Positions 1-6,792 of a DNA stretch of 20,016 nucleotides are shown here, piece by piece. Under the pieces are notes generated by a model, which saw only the letters and a program-made list of their open reading frames with translations, had not been told where the DNA came from and did not search any database. The number at the start of each line of letters is the position of its first letter. Position 1 is the stretch's first letter. Position numbers and translations under genes: made by a program. Origin of the DNA: CAYVQU01 sp964453155 (lineage in GTDB: Bacteria > Chloroflexota > Anaerolineae > Anaerolineales > UBA11858); the NCBI GenBank assembly GCA_964453155.1, contig CAYVQU010000094.1:1-20016 (forward strand), read 5' to 3'.

Positions 1-37
1 ATTCACAGACCCAACGATGGCGAACTGCCGCTGCTAA

Positions 38-562
38 TTCTGCATAAACTCTCTGGTATTTGGAGTTTGGTTGGAAGATAGTTTTGGGCTACAAATCATG
101 GCCCTGAGCGGAGCCACGGCAGCAATCGGATTGGCCGAATTTGGAGGTGAATCGCTCATGGGGTTGGTCACCGACAAACTCGGTAAAGAACGTTCCGTTG
201 GCATCGGTATTATTGCTAATTGTCTGGCAGCGGCGGTTTTTCCCTATCTGGGACGCAGTTTGTCGGGCGCGGTCGTGGCCTTGTTTTTGTTTTACATCAC
301 CTTTGAATTTACCCTGGTCGCCATGATCCCCCTGATGACTGAAATCATGCCCACCGCCCGGGTCACACTGATGGCCTTCAACGTCGCCGGGTTATCAGTG
401 GGGCGGGCTATCGGAGCGGTTACCGGACCCTGGTTGTATGGACTGGGGATTGGCAGCAGCGCGTTGGCCGCGATTGGTTTCAATTTGCTGGCATTATTGG
501 CGCTTTACCAACTGAACAAAATAATGGTGAATGGTGAGTTACGAACTGTGAATATTGATTGA
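38..562 (+). CDS. MFS transporter, C-terminal half, 5' part broken or missing
   Basis: The open frame gives about six hydrophobic segments typical of the C-terminal half of a major facilitator superfamily permease, which moves small solutes across the inner membrane. Visible landmarks are VWLEDSFGLQ at the start of this half, AEFGGESLMGLVTDKLGKER (a loop with the GxxxDKxGKR-like MFS signature) and SVGRAIGAVTGPWLYG in a late helix. The conserved VWLEDSFG stretch lies just upstream of the TTG at 71, so TTG is not a convincing true start. In the same frame a TAA stands at 35-37, and no frame of bases 1-37 gives a good transmembrane helix continuing into it. The gene is therefore either frameshifted or stopped near position 35, or the sequence has an error there. 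Substrate unknown. The family call is fairly sure; intactness is doubtful. Confidence 0.6.
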   Translation, partial: FCINSLVFGVWLEDSFGLQIMALSGATAAIGLAEFGGESLMGLVTDKLGKERSVGIGIIANCLAAAVFPYLGRSLSGAVVALFLFYITFEFTLVAMIPLMTEIMPTARVTLMAFNVAGLSVGRAIGAVTGPWLYGLGIGSSALAAIGFNLLALLALYQLNKIMVNGELRTVNID

Positions 563-569
563 ATCAACT

Positions 570-597
570 TTCACAATTCACAATTTCTCCGTATAAT
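570..597 (+). promoter_or_regulatory. Sigma70-like promoter for the LysM gene, probably leaderless
   Basis: A TTCACA box at 570-575 (5 of 6 to TTGACA) is followed after 16 bp by a perfect TATAAT at 592-597. The ATG at 605 lies only 7 bp after the -10 box, where transcription normally starts, and there is no Shine-Dalgarno sequence. This suggests a leaderless mRNA. Inference from sequence only. Confidence 0.55.
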
Positions 598-604
598 TTT
601 CATT

Positions 605-1444
605 ATGAAGCAAAATTGGATCGTTATGGGGCTGCTCATTAGTGTGGTCTGCGCCATGCTCTTGGTGATTACCGCCTGGCCGACCCTGGCCGCGCCCCAG
701 GCTCAAATGACCCCCTTCCCAACACCGACCCCCGGGCCAGATGGCCGCATTGTTTATATCGTCCAAAATGGGGATAGCTTATGGCGAATTTCATCTGTGG
801 CGGATATTCCGCTGGATGAATTGCGGATTCTCAACAACTTGGGGCCAGATGAAGTTATCACCCCTGGGCAGCAATTACTTTTGGGGTTGGGCGGCCCTTC
901 GGGGATCGTGCCCACCTATGGCCCACCGCCCACGCCCACCTCTAGTTTACCAACGCCTACCCCAGGGATCGGGTTGGGCATAATCTGTGTGCTGCTTTAT
1001 GATGACATCAACGGCGATTCCATCCGTCAGGAAGAAGAACCATCATTATCCGGCGGGGTAATAAATGTCAACGATCGGGCCGGCAATGTCTCGTTTACGA
1101 TCGACACCCCCAGCGGCGGACTCTCTGATTTGATTTACCCCGATCCTGAAGATTTGGGATTCACCTGCTTTGAAGAACTCGAGGAGGGTGAATACAATAT
1201 CACCGCGGCCATCCCCGACGGCTATAACGCCACCACCCGCCTGACATTCTCGATCGAATTATTACCCGGCGATGAAACTTTCTATGATTTTGGCGCCCAG
1301 CCGAATACTGAAACCCTTAACGCCGCACCCGCGCCCGTCGGCACCGGACGATCACCACGGTTAGGAATTATTGGCGCAATTTTATTGGTTGGGGGAATTG
1401 GGTTGGGAATTTACACGGGAATTTTTAGAAGAAGGCAGTTGTGA
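605..1444 (+). CDS. LysM domain surface protein with SdrD-B-like domain and C-terminal membrane anchor
   Basis: The 279-residue protein has an N-terminal hydrophobic signal or anchor (about residues 6-30). A Pro/Thr linker follows (36-44), then one LysM peptidoglycan-binding domain (about 49-95, with YIVQNGDSLWRIS, LNNL and ITPGQQLLL). A second Pro/Thr linker (103-121) leads to a beta-rich domain (about 127-231) starting VLLYDDINGDSIRQEEEP. That D-x-N-x-D and E-E pattern resembles calcium-binding SdrD-B or collagen-binding-B type domains. A C-terminal transmembrane helix (253-273) ends in basic RRR. It is likely exported and held in the membrane with the LysM domain reaching the cell wall. 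No catalytic domain is visible, so the role is probably structural or adhesive. It starts at ATG 605 without a ribosome-binding site and has its own promoter. Domain calls are firm, the precise role is not. Confidence 0.8.
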   Translation: MKQNWIVMGLLISVVCAMLLVITAWPTLAAPQAQMTPFPTPTPGPDGRIVYIVQNGDSLWRISSVADIPLDELRILNNLGPDEVITPGQQLLLGLGGPSGIVPTYGPPPTPTSSLPTPTPGIGLGIICVLLYDDINGDSIRQEEEPSLSGGVINVNDRAGNVSFTIDTPSGGLSDLIYPDPEDLGFTCFEELEEGEYNITAAIPDGYNATTRLTFSIELLPGDETFYDFGAQPNTETLNAAPAPVGTGRSPRLGIIGAILLVGGIGLGIYTGIFRRRQL

Positions 1445-1466
1445 TGCGTGAATAGTAGCAACCGAT

Positions 1467-1877
1467 TCACTCGCCATGTTGTCGTTTTTGCGCCACTCTT
1501 GCCATAAAGCGCACTTTTTCAACCACCGCGCGGTGATGTTCACCAGCCCCAATTTGATCCTGGGAATCCCAAGCTTCGACCTTGAGAGTCACGCGGGCTT
1601 TGTGTACAGTCAGGATCTCAACTCGGATTCGAATTACGGCATTAACCGGGGTCGGTGCTAAATGGTTGACATCTACGCGCGTACCAACGCTCATGCAACC
1701 CGCGGGGAGTAATCCCAATATCAGTCGATTAGAAACCCGCTCCATGAATGAAATCATCCAGGGGGTGCCCAGCACTTTTTCGTCGCCACTGCCGATGTGA
1801 TAAGCGGTGTGAACGTCTTCAACCGTGAAAGTTTCTTCCCGGACGAGGCCAGGGGTAATCTTTTCCATGAAATCCAT
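1467..1877 (-). CDS. FlK-like (hotdog fold) acyl-CoA thioesterase family protein
   Basis: This 136-residue single-domain protein matches the thioesterase family typified by fluoroacetyl-CoA thioesterase FlK. FlK uses Thr42, Glu50 and His76. Here Thr38 (in VLGTPWM), Glu46 (SFMERVSN) and His72 (VNHLAPTP) occur with exactly the same spacing of 8 and 26 residues, so the triad appears intact. The reaction would be hydrolysis of a short acyl-CoA in the cytosol. The real substrate cannot be told: most family members are not fluoroacetate enzymes, and FlK's own specificity features cannot be judged by eye. The start at 1877 is supported by GGAG seven bases upstream; Met4 is an alternative. It lies about 80 bp downstream of the glycosyltransferase on the same strand, with no obvious functional tie. 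Confidence 0.75.
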   Translation of the reverse strand: MDFMEKITPGLVREETFTVEDVHTAYHIGSGDEKVLGTPWMISFMERVSNRLILGLLPAGCMSVGTRVDVNHLAPTPVNAVIRIRVEILTVHKARVTLKVEAWDSQDQIGAGEHHRAVVEKVRFMARVAQKRQHGE

Positions 1878-1955
1878 TTACAATCTCCAGTTTCAGGTAT
1901 CAGGTTGCCGGTTGGCAAAATTCAATCCGAAATCGACATTCACCATTCCAGATTC

Positions 1956-3017
1956 CTAGGCCGCGCCCCACCAATCCCGACCTTCAACCAAACCATAAGC
2001 ATTTAACCGGGTTCGGATCAGACCGCGTGCGCCCCGGGCACCGACGCCGACCAGCAAAGCCGGGTTTTCGTACTGATCCCATATCTCAAGCAAATCATCC
2101 GGAGCGATGATCGGTTTTCCCCGCCGAGTCCGGCCGATTTTTTTGGGGTCGACATCCACAAAGGCTTCCAAAGGGAGATTTTGATTTTGTAGTTGTTTCC
2201 CCAACCGCCGCCCCATCATGCCAGCCCCCCATACGATCACCGCCTCCCGCTTTGAGAGGGGGCCGCGGGCGAGATAATACGCTTTGGCCCTGAGGAAATT
2301 CTCCACCGAATACCGCCCATCGGTACGAGTGATTCGATTCGGGTGGTCGCGCCACTCGAGTAAAACTTCAGGAACTTTAGCGAATTTGGCCCCAGCCGCA
2401 TACATCCGCAGCCACAGATCATAGTCTTCGGGCCAACCAAATTCCTGGTAGCCCTTCATCCGGTCGAGCCAGGTTTTACGTACCATCATGCTGGGGTTAG
2501 CAATCGGGCTTTCGATGAACATCTCCCGGCGAATATCCTCATCGGAGACCAAAGAGTTGAGCCACTGGATGTATATTCGATATCCCTCCCGAACCTCATC
2601 AGCAGGAAAAGCTTTGACTAAGCAACTGACTACGGCCACCTCAGGATGCGTGTCAAGATAAGCAACCTGTTTGGCCAGCCGTTCGGGGTGAGCCAGATCA
2701 TCGGCATCGATCCGGGCGATGTAAGGCGCGGTTGCGGCTGCAATGGCAGCATTCGCGGCCACGATGACGCCGCGATGCGGTTGGGTCAGCGCTCGAAAAC
2801 GCGCATCCCGCGCCGTCCAGGCTTCGAGATGCGTCAAGGTATCATCCTGCGAACCATCATCAACCATGATGACTTCAAAATCGGTCAAAGTTTGCCGGGC
2901 AAGACTTGCGAGGGTCTCATCTATAGTCCGCACCGCGTTATAACAGGGGAGGGTCACCGATACTTTTGGCACGGCGCTGATTCTACCATTGGCACCTACA
3001 AACTTGCCCACTTCCAT
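1956..3017 (-). CDS. Family 2 glycosyltransferase with C-terminal nucleotide-binding-like domain
   Basis: Residues 17-230 form a GT-A family 2 glycosyltransferase: VSVTLPCYNAVRTIDETLASL, the nucleotide-sugar-binding DDGS (53-56), the metal-binding DADD (104-107) and PEDYDLWLR (196-204), which holds the likely catalytic acidic residue. It would transfer a sugar from an NDP-sugar in cell-surface polysaccharide or glycoconjugate synthesis. Residues about 257-353 are a second domain starting AVIVWGAGMMGRRLG, a Gly-rich Rossmann-like loop, with VDVDPKKIGR after it. This resembles the N-terminal part of PglD-like or CoA-binding-like modules, so the two domains are probably fused. The ATG at 3017 has no clear ribosome-binding site. 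A GTG at 2972, giving VPKVSVTLPCYN, is an attractive alternative start. No other polysaccharide gene is adjacent. Confidence 0.8.
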   Translation of the reverse strand: MEVGKFVGANGRISAVPKVSVTLPCYNAVRTIDETLASLARQTLTDFEVIMVDDGSQDDTLTHLEAWTARDARFRALTQPHRGVIVAANAAIAAATAPYIARIDADDLAHPERLAKQVAYLDTHPEVAVVSCLVKAFPADEVREGYRIYIQWLNSLVSDEDIRREMFIESPIANPSMMVRKTWLDRMKGYQEFGWPEDYDLWLRMYAAGAKFAKVPEVLLEWRDHPNRITRTDGRYSVENFLRAKAYYLARGPLSKREAVIVWGAGMMGRRLGKQLQNQNLPLEAFVDVDPKKIGRTRRGKPIIAPDDLLEIWDQYENPALLVGVGARGARGLIRTRLNAYGLVEGRDWWGAA

Positions 3018-3060
3018 ACTTGCGCGGTATGATTCCCAAAATTCATGATCAAGATTGCAT

Positions 3061-3138
3061 CCCTTCGACGAGTTCAGAACCGGACGGAATAGCCCAAATC
3101 ATCTCTGGGCATATCGCTTGTACAGAGCAAGTTGAAGT
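3061..3138. repeat. Imperfect inverted repeat upstream of mscS
   Basis: CTTCGACGAGTTCAG (3063-3077) and CAGAGCAAGTTGAAG (3123-3137) are imperfect inverted arms (about 10 of 15 pair). From memory, the arms resemble a CTTCGACAGGCTCAG-type intergenic repeat common in many bacterial genomes. It occupies most of the gap between the divergent glycosyltransferase and channel genes, so an upstream TTG start at 3020 for the channel would translate this repeat and is unlikely. Confidence 0.45.
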
Positions 3139-3160
3139 GAAGGGTGCGGAATGGAACCTA

Positions 3161-3985
3161 ATGGATAATATTTCTATTACTTTACAACAACTTTTGGCCA
3201 ATTTGCTGGCCTTTGTCCCCAAACTTGTCGTTGCCTTGCTACTTTTCGTCGGTACCCTTTATCTGGCTGGACTGTTGGCAAAAATTGTCAGGCGCACAAT
3301 GGAAAAGCGCCAGACTGATAATGAGATCATGCTCTTGGTGGTGAAGATCACCCGCTGGGGTATTCTCGTATTGGGAACGGTGGCTGCTTTGCAACAAGTG
3401 GGCTTCAACCTGACCGCATTTTTGACCGGATTAGGGATATTGGGTTTTACAATTGGGTTTGCACTTCAGGATGTCAGCAAAAATTTCGTCGCGGGTCTGC
3501 TCTTGCTGCTCGAACAACCCTTCGACATCGGTGACACCATCGAAGTCGGAGACTATATTGGCACAGTGGCAACGGTTGAAATTCGGGCGACGGAAATCTA
3601 TACCTTTGACGGCCAAAATGTGCTGATCCCCAATGCCGACGTTTTCACCAGCCCAATCAAGAATTACAGCCGCTACACCAAACGCCGGTTCGATCTCTCC
3701 TTGGGCGTAGCTTACGATGCTGACTTAGAATTAGCCCGGGCCACTATTCTTGAAGTCATTGGCAAACTTCCCGGATTACTTCCCGATCCAGCCCCGCAGG
3801 TAGTCTACGGCAAATTTGGTGAATCTTCCATTGATTTAACCGCCTATTATTGGGTGGACCTCAGCGTGGGGGATTATTTCGGCTCGATTGACTCAATCAT
3901 CACTGGAATTACGGCTGCATTCACCGAGAAGGGGATTGAAATCCCGTACCCGACCCGAAGTGTGATTGTCGAAAAAACGCCTTAG
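3161..3985 (+). CDS. Small-conductance mechanosensitive channel, MscS family
   Basis: The 274-residue protein is a minimal MscS channel, which opens under membrane tension to release solutes in hypo-osmotic shock. Three transmembrane helices are visible: about residues 11-40, 57-79 and the pore helix 84-112 with the Gly/Ala-rich LGILGFTIGFALQDVSKNFV. The beta domain follows with FDIGDTIEVGDYIGTV and NVLIPNADVFTSPIKNYS, then the alpha/beta C-terminal domain to the end. The length is close to E. coli MscS (286). I chose the ATG at 3161 because the frame upstream to the TTG at 3020 reads through an intergenic repeat and the protein from 3161 already contains the complete fold. The ribosome-binding site is weak (GGAA seven bases upstream). 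It converges with the nuclease gene downstream. Confidence 0.9.
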   Translation: MDNISITLQQLLANLLAFVPKLVVALLLFVGTLYLAGLLAKIVRRTMEKRQTDNEIMLLVVKITRWGILVLGTVAALQQVGFNLTAFLTGLGILGFTIGFALQDVSKNFVAGLLLLLEQPFDIGDTIEVGDYIGTVATVEIRATEIYTFDGQNVLIPNADVFTSPIKNYSRYTKRRFDLSLGVAYDADLELARATILEVIGKLPGLLPDPAPQVVYGKFGESSIDLTAYYWVDLSVGDYFGSIDSIITGITAAFTEKGIEIPYPTRSVIVEKTP

Positions 3986-4005
3986 GGGTTCAAATCGTCT
4001 GAAGG

Positions 4006-4071
4006 GTCTAATTGGTCGTAAAGGACGACCAACATTTAGACAAGTTAGACTTTTTAGACATCTTAGATTAC
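4006..4071. repeat. Hairpin followed by 9-bp tandem repeat between convergent genes
   Basis: GTCTAA and TTGGTCGT (4006-4019) pair with ACGACCAA and TTAGAC (4025-4041) around an AAAGG loop with a 3-nt bulge. The last arm begins a 9-bp tandem series at 4036, 4045, 4054 and 4063, each starting TTAGA. The fourth copy overlaps the stop codon of the minus-strand nuclease gene. It may serve as a terminator between the convergent genes, but there is no strong T tract. Confidence 0.55.
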
Positions 4072-5288
4072 TCCCCCCGAAGAATTTCCGCCGCCAACTC
4101 CTGTAGATCTTCCGCCGCTGCGGGATCAACGTGGTTGACCTGCCAGTATTTCTCTAGCAATTCGAGCGCGGTCATGCTCCCGACCAGTTGACCTTCGGGC
4201 AGCCGAACGCGGGCATCCATTTGGGGCCGTTTGACCAGGTGAAACTCGAAGGCTTCGGCAGTATATTCGCGCAATGCGGCTTCATCTATTTGGGCTTCCC
4301 ATTCCCGAGGATAATCAATCACCAGCCGAACGATCGCATCTGCGAGATCTACTTCGGGGGACAGCGCGGCGCGGAGTTGAGCCGTAATACCCTCATCGGA
4401 TTCTAGTTTAATGGCACGATCCACAAAGGGGCGGATATGCTTGAGTTCTCGCCACTTTACTTCAGTCTGGCCGCGATTTACCTGAGCGGTGACAAAAAAC
4501 TTATCATCCCCTACTTCGCCAAAATCAACCCGTTCGATTGATCCTGGATATATCACCGGAGGATGGGCATTCTCATTTAAATTTTGGGGTTTGTGGATGT
4601 GCCCGAGGGCCACATAATCGAATTGGGGATTCTTTACCAGCGATCCCGATAGGACCAAATCACCACCCAACATCACTGTGCGCTCACCGCCATATTTGGC
4701 TCCCTGTACGGAGGCATGGGCAGTGAGAATTGTGGGCAGGTCAGGATCAGCCTGTTCCAGCCAATGGTTTACTAATCCAGACAGTTTTTCTTCGAGTTGC
4801 TCGTAAATCAGACCAGGATCACCGCCGCGAATATCGAGGTGGGCCATCATCCCCGAGCGAGAAACCCAAGGCAGGGCGATGACTTGGGCCGGAATCCCTA
4901 AATCTTCGGGACCTAAGAATTGAGGTTTATCTAAAATCCGCACAAACGGGACTTCCAGCGTGTTGAAAGTCTCTAGAGCATGAGCACGACCCAACGCGGG
5001 TGATAAATCGTGGTTGCCGACCAGCAGCAAAGTAGGAATTTCAGCCCGTGAGAGCCGCATCACTCGCTGCCCCCACTCGCGCTGAAAAGTTGGAGCCGGG
5101 TTGCGATCCTTATAGGTGTCCCCGGCAAAAATAACCAGATCAACTTTTTCTAAAATCGCGGTATCCACAATCTCATCCAGCGATTTTAGAAAATCCATCA
5201 CCCGCATGGGCAGGCCGGATTCGGGATCATGGCGGCCATAATTGGCCATATCGATATGGGCGTCGGCAAAATGAAGTAATCGAATCAT
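4068..5288 (-). CDS. sbcD: SbcD-type DNA repair exonuclease (metallophosphoesterase)
   Basis: The 406-residue protein is a Mre11/SbcD family calcineurin-like nuclease. All metal-binding motifs are visible: FADAHID (Asp9, His11), FAGDTYKD (Asp57), GNHD (Asn92, His93), TAHAS (His191) and GHIH (His230, His232). The C-terminal 150 residues form the capping and partner-binding part. With SbcC (an SMC-like ATPase) such proteins cut DNA hairpins and blocked DNA ends in the cytoplasm. I chose Met at 5288 (MIRLLHFADAH) because the family starts right before this strand; the extra upstream codons begin with a non-ATG codon inside a repeat. No clear ribosome-binding site is seen. sbcC usually follows directly, but here the next gene is the convergent channel, so the partner must be elsewhere. 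Confidence 0.85.
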   Translation of the reverse strand: MIRLLHFADAHIDMANYGRHDPESGLPMRVMDFLKSLDEIVDTAILEKVDLVIFAGDTYKDRNPAPTFQREWGQRVMRLSRAEIPTLLLVGNHDLSPALGRAHALETFNTLEVPFVRILDKPQFLGPEDLGIPAQVIALPWVSRSGMMAHLDIRGGDPGLIYEQLEEKLSGLVNHWLEQADPDLPTILTAHASVQGAKYGGERTVMLGGDLVLSGSLVKNPQFDYVALGHIHKPQNLNENAHPPVIYPGSIERVDFGEVGDDKFFVTAQVNRGQTEVKWRELKHIRPFVDRAIKLESDEGITAQLRAALSPEVDLADAIVRLVIDYPREWEAQIDEAALREYTAEAFEFHLVKRPQMDARVRLPEGQLVGSMTALELLEKYWQVNHVDPAAAEDLQELAAEILRGE

Positions 5289-5294
5289 AAACTT

Positions 5295-5363
5295 AACGCG
5301 GAGTTGCAAAGAAGCAGAGGCGCAAGGATTATCATTTTCACTGCATCTCCGCGTCTTTGCGTT
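5295..5363. repeat. Imperfect inverted repeat (GCAAAGACGCGGAG type)
   Basis: The left side (5295-5325) contains AACGCGGAGTTGCAAAG and GCAGAGGCGCAAGG. The right side (5341-5363) reads, on the other strand, AACGCAAAGACGCGGAG followed by ATGCAG. Both sides are built from the same short phrases in opposite orientation. Related phrases recur at 8440-8470 and 18557-18628. It fills the gap between the nuclease start and the C39 peptidase stop. Confidence 0.5.
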
Positions 5364-5371
5364 ACAGAAAA

Positions 5372-6733
5372 TTAAGGACTAACGCCAAGTTGCTCCAGGG
5401 CAGCCCAGCCAGGACCAAAATTGGGGTTCAGGCGGATGGTTTCACGGAAATCGGTGATGGCAGCCTCAGTTTGGCCAGTAGCCTGATAAGCCTGACCGCG
5501 CCAATAGAGGCTTTCTTCGAGCGTCGGTTCGGAAATGGTTTCGATGAGCGTGGTATTGGCCAGGTTGATAACATCTTGATACCGTCCGGCATAGTAGTAG
5601 GCCCAGTAGGGGCCAGTTTGGTACCACATCAGACGATAGGGGCGTTGGGTGTCATCGTCGCCAAGGCTAGCATAAACGCTGAAGGCCTGATCATATGCGG
5701 CGGCGGCATCGATATATTCTCGCAAGCGAACATGGCTGGTCCCTTTGTTGAACCAGGCAAAGAACTCATCGTTGCCGGTCATGGTTTGGGTTTCGACCTC
5801 GGCAATGGCCAGCGCAGTCAGATCAGCCCAGGCCGGATCCATATAAGAACCAAGTACTTCAAACAACTCGGTTTCACGCTCGGGGGGATAAACGACCATG
5901 AAAAGATAATTGAACGAACGCCAGCCCTCCAGGTAGGTATCATAAGCAACCCGCCTGTTCTTGCCGGGTTTGAGATAAGCATCTTGCACGATAAACTCAC
6001 CGGCGGCTTCGTCATAACCGGTGGTGAAGAGATAATGCCCCAACCAGGCAATTTTGCCAGTGTAATCGGCCTCATAGTACCCTTTTTCGATGACGACCGG
6101 AAATCCGGCCGCGATCAATCGTTTGACTACGGCGGCATCCCCCCCATGTCGAACCACCACATGCAGATCAGTGTGATCAATGACGAAATTGGCCATCTCG
6201 TAGGGCATGACATTCTTGTCCCAACGGCCTTGTTGGATGAAATTCAGATTAGGGTCTTGAATGCCGGGCTTGACGACCGCAGCCACCTCATCGCGGTCAC
6301 CGGGCCAGCCCCAGAAATTGAGGGCCATGGTCAGGTTGGCAGGGCCACAGTAATTCCAACGGTTGTGCTGATCGACATAAACCACCCGGTCTAGTTGGAT
6401 TGATTCGGGTAGGGGCGTCAGGGTCAGGGTGGGCGTCGCGGTCGGTTCTGCGGTAGCAGTCGGGACGTCGGGGGGGAGGGTATTGGTCGGGGTCGGGGGT
6501 AAGGGAGTCGGGGTGCGGGTGGGGAGATCAACCGGGGTTACAGGTTCACTCACCTCGCCGGGGACGAAAACGGCTTCACCTGGGGGATTAATCGCATATT
6601 GAATTCGGGTTCGTAAATCTGAAATGCGCGGCTCGATCTGATTGTAGATGGGGGGCAGGTTGTAGAGGATCACAGCCAGTACCAAACAAATCGGGATGGC
6701 CACGATGATTATTTTCCAGGGGGTTTTTGGCAT
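5372..6733 (-). CDS. Membrane-anchored C39-like cysteine peptidase with TPR domain
   Basis: The 453-residue protein starts with a signal anchor (about residues 7-25), followed by a Pro/Thr-rich stalk (62-109) that suggests extracytoplasmic exposure. Residues about 115-285 form a C39-like papain-fold peptidase domain: DQHNRWNYCGPANLTMAL carries the oxyanion Gln122 and catalytic Cys129, LGHYLFTTGYDE carries His233, and FIVQDAY carries Asp251. Residues about 300-453 are helical TPR repeats, the last ending in TEAAITDFRETIRLNPNFGPGW. The catalytic residues look intact, so it is probably an active peptidase or transpeptidase on a surface or secreted substrate. It lacks an ABC transporter, so it is not a bacteriocin exporter of the PCAT type. 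A TATAAT lies 8 bp before the ATG, as in the LysM gene. Confidence 0.8.
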   Translation of the reverse strand: MPKTPWKIIIVAIPICLVLAVILYNLPPIYNQIEPRISDLRTRIQYAINPPGEAVFVPGEVSEPVTPVDLPTRTPTPLPPTPTNTLPPDVPTATAEPTATPTLTLTPLPESIQLDRVVYVDQHNRWNYCGPANLTMALNFWGWPGDRDEVAAVVKPGIQDPNLNFIQQGRWDKNVMPYEMANFVIDHTDLHVVVRHGGDAAVVKRLIAAGFPVVIEKGYYEADYTGKIAWLGHYLFTTGYDEAAGEFIVQDAYLKPGKNRRVAYDTYLEGWRSFNYLFMVVYPPERETELFEVLGSYMDPAWADLTALAIAEVETQTMTGNDEFFAWFNKGTSHVRLREYIDAAAAYDQAFSVYASLGDDDTQRPYRLMWYQTGPYWAYYYAGRYQDVINLANTTLIETISEPTLEESLYWRGQAYQATGQTEAAITDFRETIRLNPNFGPGWAALEQLGVSP

Positions 6734-6741
6734 AATGGCGG

Positions 6742-6747
6742 ATTATA
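6742..6747 (-). promoter_or_regulatory. -10 box immediately upstream of the C39 peptidase gene
   Basis: On the minus strand a perfect TATAAT occupies 6747-6742, and only 8 bp separate it from the ATG at 6733. No Shine-Dalgarno sequence and no good -35 box are seen. If used, it would give a leaderless or nearly leaderless mRNA, as proposed for the gene at 605. Confidence 0.4.
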
Positions 6748-6756
6748 CCCCATGGT

Positions 6757-6787
6757 TGTAGGGGCAGGTCTGAGACCAGCCCCTACA
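6757..6787. repeat. 31-bp near-perfect palindrome between two minus-strand genes
   Basis: TGTAGGGGC (6757-6765) and GCCCCTACA (6779-6787) pair fully. Inside them GGTC and GACC pair around TGA, with a single A/A mismatch between the two stem parts. It sits between the stop of the class V aminotransferase and the promoter of the C39 gene. No T tract follows on the minus strand, so it is more likely a repeat element than a classic terminator. Confidence 0.65.
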
Positions 6788-6792
6788 GGAGA

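Noticed and set aside
3020..3160. TTG start giving a 47-residue extension of the MscS channel
   Set aside because: The extension translates an intergenic inverted repeat, and the channel from 3161 is already complete.
5357..6394. A 345-codon open frame on the plus strand
   Set aside because: It lies antisense to the C39 peptidase gene, whose protein has clear domains and catalytic residues. The antisense product has no recognisable fold.
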